64,000 nt of DNA from Chromobotia macracanthus (Eukaryota > Chordata > Actinopteri > Cypriniformes > Botiidae), in assembly GCA_036877525.1 (NCBI GenBank), contig JAZGTH010000125.1, positions 620,001 to 684,000 on the forward strand. Direction: 5' to 3'. Position 1 is the stretch's first letter, and every line of letters begins with the position of its first letter. The position numbers and the translations under genes are program-made. The notes beneath the pieces are model-generated. The model saw only the letters and a list, made by a program, of their open reading frames with translations. It did no database searches and had not been told where the DNA came from. Shown here in pieces: positions 1 to 11,429 of this stretch.

Positions 1-240
1 AAACTCCAGCTGGTTCAAAATGCAGCAACCAGAGTTCTTACAAGAACAAACAAGTATGACCATATTATTACAAATATGACAACTCTTGAACAGTCTTCCC
101 AGTATTGTCTGGGAGGCAGATACACTATGTCAGTTTAAATCTAGATTAAAGACACACACCAGACACAAAATTTCTCAGTACTTGACATATTGTCACAAAA
201 TCAGACCCAACAGTTTTAAAACAATAAATAATTATTTTTA
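1..240 (+). repeat. LINE 3'-tail fragment
   Basis: The opening bases match, by eye, the LINE tails at about 24640-25460 and 36670-37925. They share the 'agctggttcaaaatgcagc' start and the 'ggaggcagatacactatgtcag' stretch, and end in an A/T-rich 'caataaataatta' tail. The fragment is cut by the window edge. It carries no open frame. The clade is not certain, though an L2/CR1-like tail is the best guess. Confidence 0.55.
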
Positions 241-700
241 TAATAAGTCTTGACCCCACCCTCTTGTTTCCTCATTAATCATCCCATCATAAGTTCATTC
301 CCCTCCCCTGTCTGCCCTCGTTTCCTGCCTTGTTTGCTTTCCTTTTTAATGCCCTTGTGGTTGCTGTCTTGTGTTGGTGTATTGTTTTTTGTACAAGATA
401 TGTTTCTTGTACCTGTTGTTTCTTGTTTCCTGATATCTGATGGCAATAGTCAGTCTTGTAGTGGTTGTGTGCAACTAAATGTATATATTTATCTACTCTT
501 GTTTTGATTTTGGTTTTCTCAAGTCTTGTCTTGGTTTTCTTATTTTGAGTATTTCACGTCTTGTTTTGATCCTTGTTTGCCCCCTTGTAGGTTTTTTGTT
601 TGAATAAAGTCAATTTTTGTTACAAGCTGTCTGCGATTGGGTTCTTCCTTCATAGTCCCTTAACACCTCTGACAAAAAATTATGGAATTCTTGTCAATAC
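241..700 (+). repeat. T-rich, LTR-like unclassified repeat
   Basis: A pyrimidine-rich stretch rich in 'cttgttt/tcttgtt' words. A polyadenylation-like 'gaataaagtc' lies near 602-611 and the stretch continues to 'cttaacacctctgacaa' near 675. This style resembles the 3' part of fish LTRs. No partner LTR or coding remnant is seen, so a solo or truncated LTR is only a possibility. Confidence 0.3.
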
Positions 701-1130
701 CCCTTTCTGTTCTTGTATATCGCATCTATACGGCAAACATAAAAATGGATATGAGGCTGTATCGTTGCCATGCTTTGGTGTATTGACATGAAACGTAATA
801 TCTGTCATTACAGGCATGACCTGAGGGTGCATGCACAGTTTTGTCATGTACTGGTCAAATGCTATTTTTGCTTATCAGTTTTGAAAAAAAATTGGTCTAA
901 AATAATGAGTTTGGTTTCTATAGGTTCCTTGGGGCATGCCAAGTCAAGTGGTATCCAATGTTCCATGGTTGGCCAATGTGGGGCGTCAACCAGTTAGAAT
1001 TTTGTCGTAAAATGCAGTATTCAACAATCAAAATTGTGTGTCTTTATGAAACTTGGTATGGTTCATTGGACCAAGTTTAAAGAACGCTTGCAAGTTTTGG
1101 GGTTGGTGCCCCTTAGTTCCTAAAAGATAT
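701..1130 (+). repeat. Dispersed repeat family X, copy 1 (left half)
   Basis: Shares long stretches with 30130-30590 and, inverted, with 38040-38380. Shared words include 'gaggctgtat', 'atgctttggtgtatt', 'ggcatgac(c/a)tgagggtgcatgca' and 'tccaatgttccatggttg'. It is interrupted by a Tc1 copy at 1131 and resumes at about 2722-2960. No protein is recognisable. It is an uncharacterised interspersed family. Confidence 0.6.
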
Positions 1131-2721
1131 ACAACCCCAAATCAGAAAAAGTTGGAACAGTATAGAAAACACAAAAAAAAAGTAGTGATTTCTAAATTTA
1201 CTTTGACTTGCATTTCATTGCAGACAATACAACAGCACATTATTTAATGTGTTCCTCATGATTTTTATTGTTTTTTCTTCAAAAAAAACAAAATTCCTAT
1301 TTTGGTTCTTGCAACACATTTCAAAAAAAGTTGGAACAGTAAAGCATTTACCACTTTGTAATGTTGCCATTCCTTTTCACAACACTTAAAAGACGTTTAG
1401 GGACTGAAGACACCAAGAGAAGAAGTGTTTCAGGTGTAATTTTGTCCTATTCTTGCTGCAAACAAGTCTTAACGTGGGCAACAGTACGGGGTCTTCGTTG
1501 TCGCATTTTGTGCTTCAAAATGCGCCACACATTCTCTATTGGAGACAGGTCGGGACTGCAGGTAGGCCAGTCAAGTACCTGTATCCTCTTCCTCTGCAGC
1601 CAGGACTTTGTTATGTGTGCAGAATGTGGTTTTGCATTATCTTGTTGAAATATGCATGGACGTCCCTGGAAAAGATGTCTTCTTGAAGGCAGCATTATGT
1701 GCTCCAAAATCTCTATGTACTTTTCAGCATTAATGGTGCCATCACAGAAGTGCAAGTTACCTTTACCAAGGGCACTGACACAACCCCATATCATGACAGA
1801 CCTTGGCTTTTGGACTTGTTGCTGGTAACAGTCTGGATGATCATTTTCTTCTTTGGTCCGGAGCATACAGCGTCCAGTTCTCCCAAAAAATACCTTAAAT
1901 ACTGATTCATCTGACCACAGTACACGTTTCCACTGTGTGATGGTCCATCCCAGATGCCTCAGAGCCCAGAGAAGTCGACAACGCTTCTGGACACTGTTAA
2001 CATAGGGCTTCCTTTTGGCACGGTACAGTTTTAACTGGCATTTGTGGATGTAACTACGTATTGTGGTACTTGACAAAGGTTTGCCAAAGTAGTCCTGAGC
2101 CCATGTGGTGATATTGCTTATAGATGAATGACGATTCTTGATGCAGTGCCGCCTGAGGGATCGGAGAGCACAGTTGTTCAGCTTAGGCTTGCGCCCTTGT
2201 CCTTTACGCACTGAAATTCCTCCACATTCCTTGATCTTTTAATTATGTTATGCACTGTTGAAGGTGAAATAAGCAAATGTCTTCCTATCTTTCTTTGAGG
2301 AACATTTTTTTTAAACATTTCAATAATTTTCTCACGTATTTGTTGGCAAACTGGCGATCCTCGGCCCATCTTTGCTCCTAAAGGACAAGACCTTTCTTGG
2401 ATGCTGCTTTTGTACCAAATCATAATTACAATCACCTGTTGACATCACCTGTTTCAAATCACATCATTATTTAACCAATTTACCTGATTACTAGCCCTAA
2501 ATTGCTCCTGTTCCAACTTTTTTAAAAATGTGTTGCAAGAACCAAAATAGGAATTTTGTTTTTTTGAAGAAAAAACAATAACAATCATGAGGAACACATT
2601 AAATAATGTGCTGTTGTGTTGTCTGCAATGAAATACAAGTCAAAGTAAATTTAGAAATCACTACTTTCTTTTTTTATTTGTGTTTTCCATACTGTCCCAA
2701 CTTTTTCTGATTTGGGGTTAT
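1131..2721 (-). mobile_element. Tc1/mariner DNA transposon copy 1 (disabled)
   Basis: Bounded by inverted repeats beginning 'CAACCCCAAATCAGAAAAAG' on both sides. Inside each end is a second 'aaaaagttggaacag' motif about 200 bp in, an IR/DR layout typical of fish Tc1 elements. It sits at a TA dinucleotide. The transposase reads on the minus strand, from about 2435 (DNA-binding region) to about 1350 (catalytic region). The long open part is 2211-1447. A near-identical copy lies at 11427-13029. Confidence 0.9.
1340..2435 (-). pseudogene. Tc1-type DDE transposase, frameshifted
   Basis: The N-terminal part (2435 to about 2215) carries the paired-like helix-turn-helix segment. The catalytic part (2211-1447) shows the DDE triad context: 'WSDES', 'QQDNAKPH' and 'SPDLSPIENVW'. 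Compared with the copy at 11.9-12.8 kb, one base is missing near 2236-2240, which moves the HTH out of frame with the catalytic region. A TAG replaces a tryptophan codon right after 'LQQE' (about 1444). It therefore cannot encode a full transposase. Confidence 0.88.
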
Positions 2722-3170
2722 AAGAAAATCTTTGAAAATGCTTATACCATTTGATTAAAATGCCATATTGTCACGTGACTACATCCTTTACATTCTATGG
2801 TTCAGATATCAGATTTGTCATAGTCAATGCTACTTTCTGTAAAATGGAATTAAGGCTGTGTCTTTGCTAAACTTTTGTGTATTGACTTGAGACATTGTAT
2901 GTGTTATTATTACAATGTTATTGTTACAATACAATACATTTGGTGAAATTTGGTGGCTTGCTTGCAGCTATATTCTTTAATTGCTTTTATTAATCAAATT
3001 AGCAGAGATGTCCACAAATATTTTGTGTCATTGATGGGTTTGACCTGCAATTGCTGTTTGCAGCTATATTTTCGTTTATAACTCGTCTCATTCCTTTAAC
3101 TCTATTTTAATCTCACACAGTAACATCCGACCCATATTTTAACTTTTTAATTTAACCAATAAGGCTAATT
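2722..3170 (+). repeat. Dispersed repeat family X, right half, and A/T-rich flank
   Basis: Bases 2722 to about 2960 continue the family X copy split by the Tc1 insertion; 'ggctgtgtctttgctaa...tgtgtattgacttgagac' repeats the motif at 750-790. From about 2960 to 3170 the sequence is A/T-rich, with 'tgcagctatatt' occurring twice (about 2964 and 3059). I looked here for the last chs1 exon and found no convincing one. Confidence 0.45.
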
Positions 3171-3196
3171 GTTACAGTGCTACATAATGAGTGTAC

Positions 3197-6100
3197 CTGT
3201 GGTAGAGCATAGCCAGGAATTGAACTATCAGAAGAATGGCAAATGACAGCAGGAACATCAGACTCAGAGGCTCCACCTTCAAGGGCTCATCTGATAATGT
3301 TCCATTTGGAAAATATTTTGGAATCTTAATGCTCAGAACATCATTGCCGATTGCTTGAAGGAAGAATGTGGCTACAACCCATAGGACATTAATTATGAAA
3401 TACAAAAATACTGCCTGCAAAAGAGTGAGAATAAGTTTTCGAAGGACATTTTAGTATATGAAATGAATTTCCAAGAAAAACGAATAATTCATTGGCAAAC
3501 AGTACCTTGTTACGTAGAGACTTTAGCTCCCGTGTCACTTCCTCCTTATGAGCTTTGTCATCTTCTATGGGCATTAGATATCGCTCTAACAGTTTCTTCC
3601 AGAAATCATTTTCATCCTGGTAGGGAAACAGGTCTCTGTATTTATGAACTTTTAGCAGAAACTATTTTATGTCAAGCAAGAATGTTTATGTTTAATCATT
3701 GTAAATAAGGCATTTTACAATTTTCTGTACAGCACATAAAAGTGAAATGATTATTATAATTATTATAAGTATGGTAATTCGTACCCAGGGTTTGTAGTGG
3801 ACACACACTGCAAACCGTGAACACATACACCCAGGGCAGTGGGTGTATTCACTGCATTGCATAGGGAGCCACTGGGCAAAAGGTGCCTTTCTTAAGGACA
3901 CCTTGGTCATTGGTAATAACCCTGTCGACATTACCCTGTCGACATTAATAATTGAACATGCAACCATCAGGTTACAGATTTTTACTAGCTCTAACCTGGG
4001 CTGTGACTCTAAACCTACTCCAACAGTACTTCTAAATCACTTGGGACAAGTGGGACAACATAGTTCCTGCATCCTTTTTTGTTCTGGTGCAAAATTCCTA
4101 TCAAGTGGTTTTAGAAACAGGAAATGAGGTAAGGTTAATCGTGGAGCAGGTGGTACTGGAGCAGTTCTCCCTCTGCCTACCGAAAAGGACGGCGGAATGG
4201 GTCCAGTGCCATCGCCCTGAGTCCCTCGAGGACCATCTGGCAGCGTATGGTCACCCCTCTCCCCCCTTTCTGATTATCCTTTCTCTCCTCTTGTCCCAGC
4301 TCCCAGGTCTCGGGATTCCCGCCGGCTGGTGCCAGCCCCCAAAACCAGACCCGGGGAAGCTCCCAGGAGGACCGATGGTGCAACCCTCTTTAGGCGCCCG
4401 ACCCTGGCCTCCAGATCAATGGCCACCCCGGCAGCCTTTGTATCCTTAACATCTACCTCTCTCTTGGCTCAGCTGTGGGAGGAGTCTCCCGCTGCCAGCA
4501 GTCTGGAGGGGAAGCCTGGGTCGCTCTGTTGGCACTGCGGGGAACTGGGGAACTTCCGGGATCAGTGTACCTCCATGGAAGTGGATACACTGATCCTGGT
4601 CACCGAAGTGCCATGGAGTGCCCCCGATCGAGCTGGGAAGTTTTATATACCCGTAAGTGTTTGGGGGGAAACCTATTGGGCTTTGGTGGATACGGGGTGT
4701 AACCAAACCTCTATTTATCAACGCCTGATGCAAACTGGGAATTTGGATATGAGCCGCACAGTAAAGGTTAGGTGTATTTACAGGCACATCCATTCATATC
4801 ATATGGTTACGGTCACAATTCACTCCTGCAGAAATCGAACCAACCGGGATGTGAGGCTGGCTGGCGTTGGTGAGGGGACCCCAGGTACGTCGAGTGTTGG
4901 GTCGAGGGAAGATGACTCTGCAGGGGAGGAGGCGGTAGCCCTCTCCCTGGTCGGGGGCTTTTCCCTTAAGCAGTCTCGCGTTGAGACCCTACGCAATGCT
5001 TTTAACACCATTCAGTCTATCGACGATACCATTGTCAACCCCACGCGAGCGCTCTCGTACCCCTATTTTGCTGTTTGGCAAGATCGGTTATATCGTGTGG
5101 TGCAGGACACACAGACAAAAGAAGATATAACCCAACTGTTGATACCAAAAGGCCGTCAGTAAATACTTTTCCAGGCAGCCCACTATAATCCGATGTCCTA
5201 AATGGCCGGCCAAGACAAAACACTCAACCGTCTTATGGCCCATTTCTATTGGCCCGGCAATTGTGGGGATGTGCACCGGTGGTGTGCGGCATGCTGCAAA
5301 TGTCAGTTAGTAAATCCCCTGGCCGTCCCAAAAGCGCCATTGCGCCCACTACCGTTACTCGAGGTTCCCTCGATTAATGGAATTGGCAAGAATTGGCATG
5401 GACCTTGTCGGGCCATTAGAATGGTCAGCACATGGGCATCGCATTAGTCGCGGACGATTATGCAACGCAATATCCGGAAGTGGTTCTCCGCAACATCTCG
5501 GCAAAGAGTGTTATTTCCTGTTTCGTATTATCTCCTGGGTGGGGATCCCGTAAAAGATCCTCGTTGTGCCTGACCAAGGCACAACGTTTATGTCACACAC
5601 CTTATGCAAACTTTACAAATTATTGGGTATAAAATCAAATCGGACCAGACGAATTTATGCTAAAAATTGGGACCGCTGGTTGGAACCCCTGATGTTTCAG
5701 ATTCGCGAGGTTCCCCAAGCCTCCACTGGGTTTTCCCCGTTCGAGCTTCTTTATGGGCGTCAGCCACATGGTGTGCTTGATGTCCTTAGAGAGGGTTGAG
5801 AGGAGGAAACTACTTCAGCAAAAAATGAAATTCAGTATGTGCTTGACCTGAGAGCAAAACTCCATACACTGTGGCAGCTCAAGTTGGAGAATTTGCTCCA
5901 GGCTCAAGAACGACAAACACGCAATTACAACAGGGGAACCCAACTTCATGAATTCACTCTGGGAGAGAAAGTACTCCTGTTACTGCTCATGTCTAGCTCC
6001 AAATTACTCGCCAAGTGGCAAGGACCATTTGTGGTCACACCGTGGGTTGGTGGAACGTCTGGACCGGGGGGGCACACAGCAAATTTATTTATTGGCTAAA

Positions 6101-9100
6101 TCTCCCTAACGGCAATGTCTCAGCCTTTACCACACCGTTTGGTTTACACCAATTAGTCACACTTCCACTTCGGCTGTTCGGAGCCCCAGCAATTTTTCAG
6201 TGCCTCATGGACCGGGTCCTACGACCCCATTAGGCATATGCCACTGCATACCTAGATGATATCATCATATACAGTAATGACTGGCGGTGGCGTATGCAAC
6301 ATCTACGGGCGATTCTGAGGTCTCTGCTCGGGGCAGGGCTTACGGCTAACCTGAAGAAGTGTGCAATTGGATGGGTGGAGGTGCGGTATCCAAGGCTTCA
6401 ACTTGGGACATGGACAGGTGTGGCCCCAAACTGATAAAACCACAGCTATTGCAACCTGTCCGCGTCCTAAGACCAAAAGGAGGTAAGACAGCTCTTGGGT
6501 CTGGCTGGCTATTATAGAAGCTTTGTGGCAAACCCGGTCCAGTGGACAGAGCCGTGCCAATGGGCTTTTACCCTAGTGAAGGCTGCGTTGTGTGGCAGGC
6601 CATAATTACACTCTTATTAAACTTTTCTCTCCCTTTCATCCTGCAGACTGACGCGTCAGACCAAGGGCTGGGAGCAGTTCCTTCCCAGCGGGTGGGGAGT
6701 GAGGAGCGCCCGGTGCTGTATATTAGTCGTAAGCTCTCCATGAGTCTAAATACAGCACCATTGAGAAAGGGTGCTCACTCTTAGATACTACCTGCTGGGG
6801 CAGGCTTTCACCCTCTGTTCGAACCACGCGCCGCCCCAGTGGCTCAACCGCATGAAAGATACCAATGCCCGGATCACCTGTTGGTATCTAGCATTACACT
6901 CGTTGGTAGCATCCCTTTAAATTCCAGGTGATCCACAGGCTGGGGGAGCAGATAGCTGTGGCGGACTTCCTGTCAGAAGCGGGGGGAGTGGGCACAGGCC
7001 GGATGGCTCCCCGGCCTGAGTCAGGCGGTGGGGGTATGTGGAAAGCGGGGCATGGTTTCGTCGTCGCTGCCGGCAGAGAGACAGGTTTGGAGACGAAATG
7101 GTTAAGGGAAACGCCTCCCTCGTAATGATCTAACAGCTGTTCCTGTTTTGCAGTGAGTCAAGAGACAGGTTAAAACGGGGCTACATTCACAATTATAATA
7201 TTATTGTGGTGCAATAATACAAGTGGTGCTTGTGAAGCACTATTACTCTCTTTCATACTTATTTTTCTGGACAAAACTTCAGTATTTATCTCGTTCTGCA
7301 TATTTGTCGTAGACAAATGTTAAAATATTCTGGCCCAAGTTTTGCATTTTCTTTAAAAAATGTACCTATCTAGTTTTATATTACTCTGATGGTGTTGGGT
7401 AAAAAAAGAAAATGATATACACCTAGGATGGCATGAGGGTGAGTTAAGTATGAGATTTCATTTTTAGTTGAACTATTCCTTTAACAGTTAGGCTTAGGGT
7501 ACTGTTTAACACAAATGTTGTCTACCAACGAAAGATCCAGACACATATCCCACTTGTGTAAATCATGTTAAATGTGAGCGCAGAATGTTACCTCAGAGAG
7601 TTTTTCAATCTGTGGAGCCACGAGAGTCCTCTCAATGCCTCTCTTGACACGACGCTCCAATCTCTCCATGCGGTTGGTCTTCAAGATGCGTCTAGCGGCT
7701 TCATTCAGGGCATACTGCAGTTCCTCAAGCTGACTAACCGTCAGCACATCCTCAGGACCCACTTTATCCCTCAATTCCTCATTCAGAGTGTCTGTGAGCA
7801 TCAACACCAGCTCCTCACACAGATCCTCCTGGTTCTTGTTCCTCAGAGTGTATCGGATCTGCTCCTGAAGGTTTCTTTTCAGGTTTGCATAGGTCAGTTT
7901 TTTCAGGAACTCTCTCTTCACAGGCTCGACCCAGTCTGCTGATGTCATGAAGCAGCAACTTGTTTAATATTTCAATGAACAAATTTGCTTTGCAGAACTT
8001 TGAAGAACAGTGTTGAATTTTCAATGTAATTTATTTTCACAACACATATTGTTTTAAATCAGCTTTTCAGAATCCACCAGTAAGTGAAAACCAAGAGACA
8101 GTGGCAAGGAACAATTCAGATGAAGATATTATCTCTTACCACTCTCAGGTGCAACTTCTTTTGCCACCTCCTCAAGATTGTAATCATCATAGTCATCTTC
8201 ATCATAGTCTGTGTCATCATTATATGGGTCTATTTTCTTGTCATCGCTTTTGGAACTCCCACTGTAATGGAGTTTAGAAAGATTCCCAAAAGATTCCATT
8301 TGTTAAAATAAAATACCAATGTCAAGCACCAGGTAGTTATATACTTCATCATAAGTCTAATCCAAACACATTTTCATATTCTTTACCTTCTTTCAGAGTC
8401 AGTGTCTTTGTCCTTGCCGTGTGACAGGTGCTTTTTGGACTCATCCATCTTACAGATCAGCTGTTTATTGAAGTCCAAGATGTGTTTGTCTGTGTTGAGA
8501 CTGTTGAGGTTTTCATGTGTGTTCTGAGATGTTGGCTCTATTGTGATAGAATGTGGATTCACAGCTTGTTGTATTTGCTGAAGAACTAGATTTTCAGTCT
8601 CTTGGGTGACTTCGATTTTTACATCCCAGCAGCAGAGTCTACAGTCTCGGTTGCATACAACACCCACATGCTTTTTTTGCTCCTTTCCCTTGTTGGATTC
8701 TCGAGTACCCCAAGAGACAATGTGCATATTGACTAAAGAATATATTGTGAGAAGCAGATAGCCACTGGGAATACAGATGAAGTACATGAGACCATAGATG
8801 ATCAAAGTGAACTCCTGAGGGTGAAGGATGGCAGTCACCATGTACAGAATGGCACCAGACACCAGGAAGAGTCCGGTCGGAGTTATAAATGTTCCCTGTT
8901 TAACCATGTCACCTAAAAGGAAAAGTGTGATGAAATATCACCAAGCTCATTGTCCCTTGCAAATCATGTGCAATATTTGCAATTTGATAATGGTTACCAA
9001 TAATGGAGAAAAAGGACGCAGTCATCAGGAATGCATATATAATGCTCAGAATTGCAGCAATTGTAATTTGGAAGTTGGCTTTGGCTACAAAACATATGAT

Positions 9101-11376
9101 CATGTAAACAGTTGGAGGTATAACAGCTATTATTATGGAAAGAGTGCCTGGAACTCCAAACACAAACTGGAAAGCTCCTAAAGAAGAAATAAATAATGAC
9201 ATCAGGGTTCAGAACAATAAACAAGTTATCAGACAGGTTATTCTGGTAATCAAACAATATTGGCCAGTATTTGCTTCATCATGTTTATCTGATTTGTTCA
9301 TTTAGCAGACACTGTTATGCAAAGTGACTTACAAATGAGAGAGCATTTAACATTTGCCTTAAGAAACACAAGGTAACTGTTAAATGTATGCTTGAGGACC
9401 TTCTTAAATCACTTTCTGGATTTAAATCATAAAAAAATACAAAAGTAAAAGTTTAGGTTAAAAGTAAAAAGTTAAAGTGATTATATTGCAAAGATTACAT
9501 TAACGTAATTAAAATCATAAAACCAGGTCTTCACCACGTTAGTGTCTTATTGTTCAACTAATCAACTGAACCAGCTTGGACCAGCTAGTAATGCTATTAT
9601 AACCCTAACCCTACATGACAAGCTTCAGAAGCAGGTTTCACCTGGATTCTCCAGCAGGATAAAGCAGAGAATGTTTGAGTTATTTTACCATTACAGATCT
9701 CAAAGTCTTTCAATATTTACCTGCAATCATGAGGGTAACAGATGCAGGTCCTAGGATAGAGGAGGCCACCGTGAAGATCTGATATAAGATATAGAGCATA
9801 GATATGGAAGTGTTCCTCTTGACTGTTTCTTTTCCACTGTGAAGCAGGTCCAGAGTGTTGGCCAGTGTTGAAGGACCCCATCGGCGCCTTTGGTTGTAAA
9901 ACTCTTTGAACTCTTGAGGTGAATTGGTGTAAGCATCTGAAGCTGCATTATACTCCACCCTCCAGCCCTGCTGCAAGAGAAGAGTGCACAGCCAACGATC
10001 CTCACCTGAACATGAGGGAGATATTCAACATTCATTTAGTGTCATCTATTGTATAGTACATTTAATAGATCTTAACCTGTAGTTTGGTTTCTTTATTAAA
10101 ATGTCTAATTGTCAACAAAAAGAAAAGGGGATTGGACTGAGATTTAATAGATGTTAGATGGATGGATAGGTACTTTATTGGTCCCACATGGGAAATTTAG
10201 GTGCTTTAGCAGCAAAATAACAAAACATAGTAACATACAACATACTGTAAATTACAACATAACATACAGAGGGCAATATACAAATAACAAGTGACTGGAA
10301 TAAAAAGTGACTGGAATAAATAGTTTGTTATTGAAAAACAATAGAAAATTCAACAGAATATTGCACCAGTGTAAACAGTATAAAAACTGCACATATTATA
10401 TGTTGAGGGTAAGAAATTTGTGATATAGGGGAGTGGATAGAGTCCTGGTTCTTAGGGTAGGTGGTTGATGATACCTCTCAGTACTCAGTGATCCAGGAGG
10501 TTATGGAAGAGTAAACCTGCATAATGTATAGTTGTATTCTCAGTAAAGCTGGCTGGGTGGTATTGCAGGCACTAGAGAAACCAAGTAACACTATTCTTAC
10601 CTTGCTATTAGAGCTGTCCAGGTGTGAATAGACCCTCTGCAGCATGTAGATGACAACATCGTACACACACACCTAAGGCTGGTAGACAAACTGCACTGGG
10701 TCCAGCACTGAATCAACCATGGATCACATGTGAGCCAGGAAAACCTGGGGGTACCCTGAATGTGTACAAGATGTTTTCCAGAGCACTGGCATTTTATCCA
10801 GGCAGAGACTCAGGCTGAATATGTGCTGGATCACTCAATTTAGCTGCACAGGCTCTTAGGACTCTGGGACAGATACCATCAGGTCCTGCAGCCTTACCCT
10901 GGTGAAGTCTCCTTAACTCACTCCTGACCTGTTCTTCTGTGATGATCAATGTGACCTGGGGGCTGTGAACAGTGATATGTGTTTAAAAGGGAAGCTGCTT
11001 GGGAGGTTTAGCGTAAGAATGGTTGTCGAGGATGATTCCTCGATGGATGACAAGGTTCAGTGAGGTGACCCATTGGAGGATGGGCTTTGGAGAGCTGTAG
11101 GAGGGTCTAGGTTAAACCCGTTGAAGAACTGGTTCAGCTCTTTTGCCATTTTAAGGTTCCCCTCTGTTGCAGTCCCAGACTGTTTACACCCAGTAATTTC
11201 TCTCATCCCCCTCCAAATATCTCTCACCTTATTTTGTTGAAGCAACCATGTTTATGACATCAAACGCCAACTTCATTTGCTTGTAAATTCCTGTGGAAGG
11301 TAAAAGGGATGTATACCAATAGCCATCATTTCAATATCCGGATTGCAAAAACACTCCTTAACATGAATATGCCTTG

Positions 11377-11429
<53 letters not shown>

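Larger units (their letters stand above)
3197..8261 (-). other. chs1: chs1 exons 14-17: acidic linker, helical region, last spans
   Basis: Exon 14 (8261-8140) encodes a strikingly acidic Asp/Tyr-rich run at about residues 1130-1155. Exon 15 (7938-7592) is highly charged and predicted helical, possibly coiled coil. Exon 16 (3616-3506) carries 'FWKKLLERYLMP', a conserved word in animal chitin synthases. Exon 17 (3414-3197) holds two membrane spans around a short loop with a possible N-glycosylation site (NGT). Intron 15 is 4 kb because of a Gypsy insertion. Confidence 0.88.

Noticed and set aside
250..507. 85-codon plus-strand ORF
   Set aside because: Low-complexity pyrimidine-rich translation inside an LTR-like repeat, with no motif.
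1699..1905. ORFs on the strand opposite the Tc1 transposase
   Set aside because: Frame shadows of the transposase; the same shadow occurs at 12245-12451 opposite the second copy.
3020..3070. Candidate last chs1 exon after a 'TTGCAG' acceptor on the minus strand
   Set aside because: The phase fits, but it gives only a dozen codons before a stop, with no resemblance to a chitin synthase C-terminus.
4446..4793. 115-codon minus-strand ORF
   Set aside because: Shadow of the Gypsy gag-protease reading on the plus strand, which has the knuckle and DTG motifs.
7565..7942. 125-codon plus-strand ORF
   Set aside because: Antisense shadow of chs1 exon 15.
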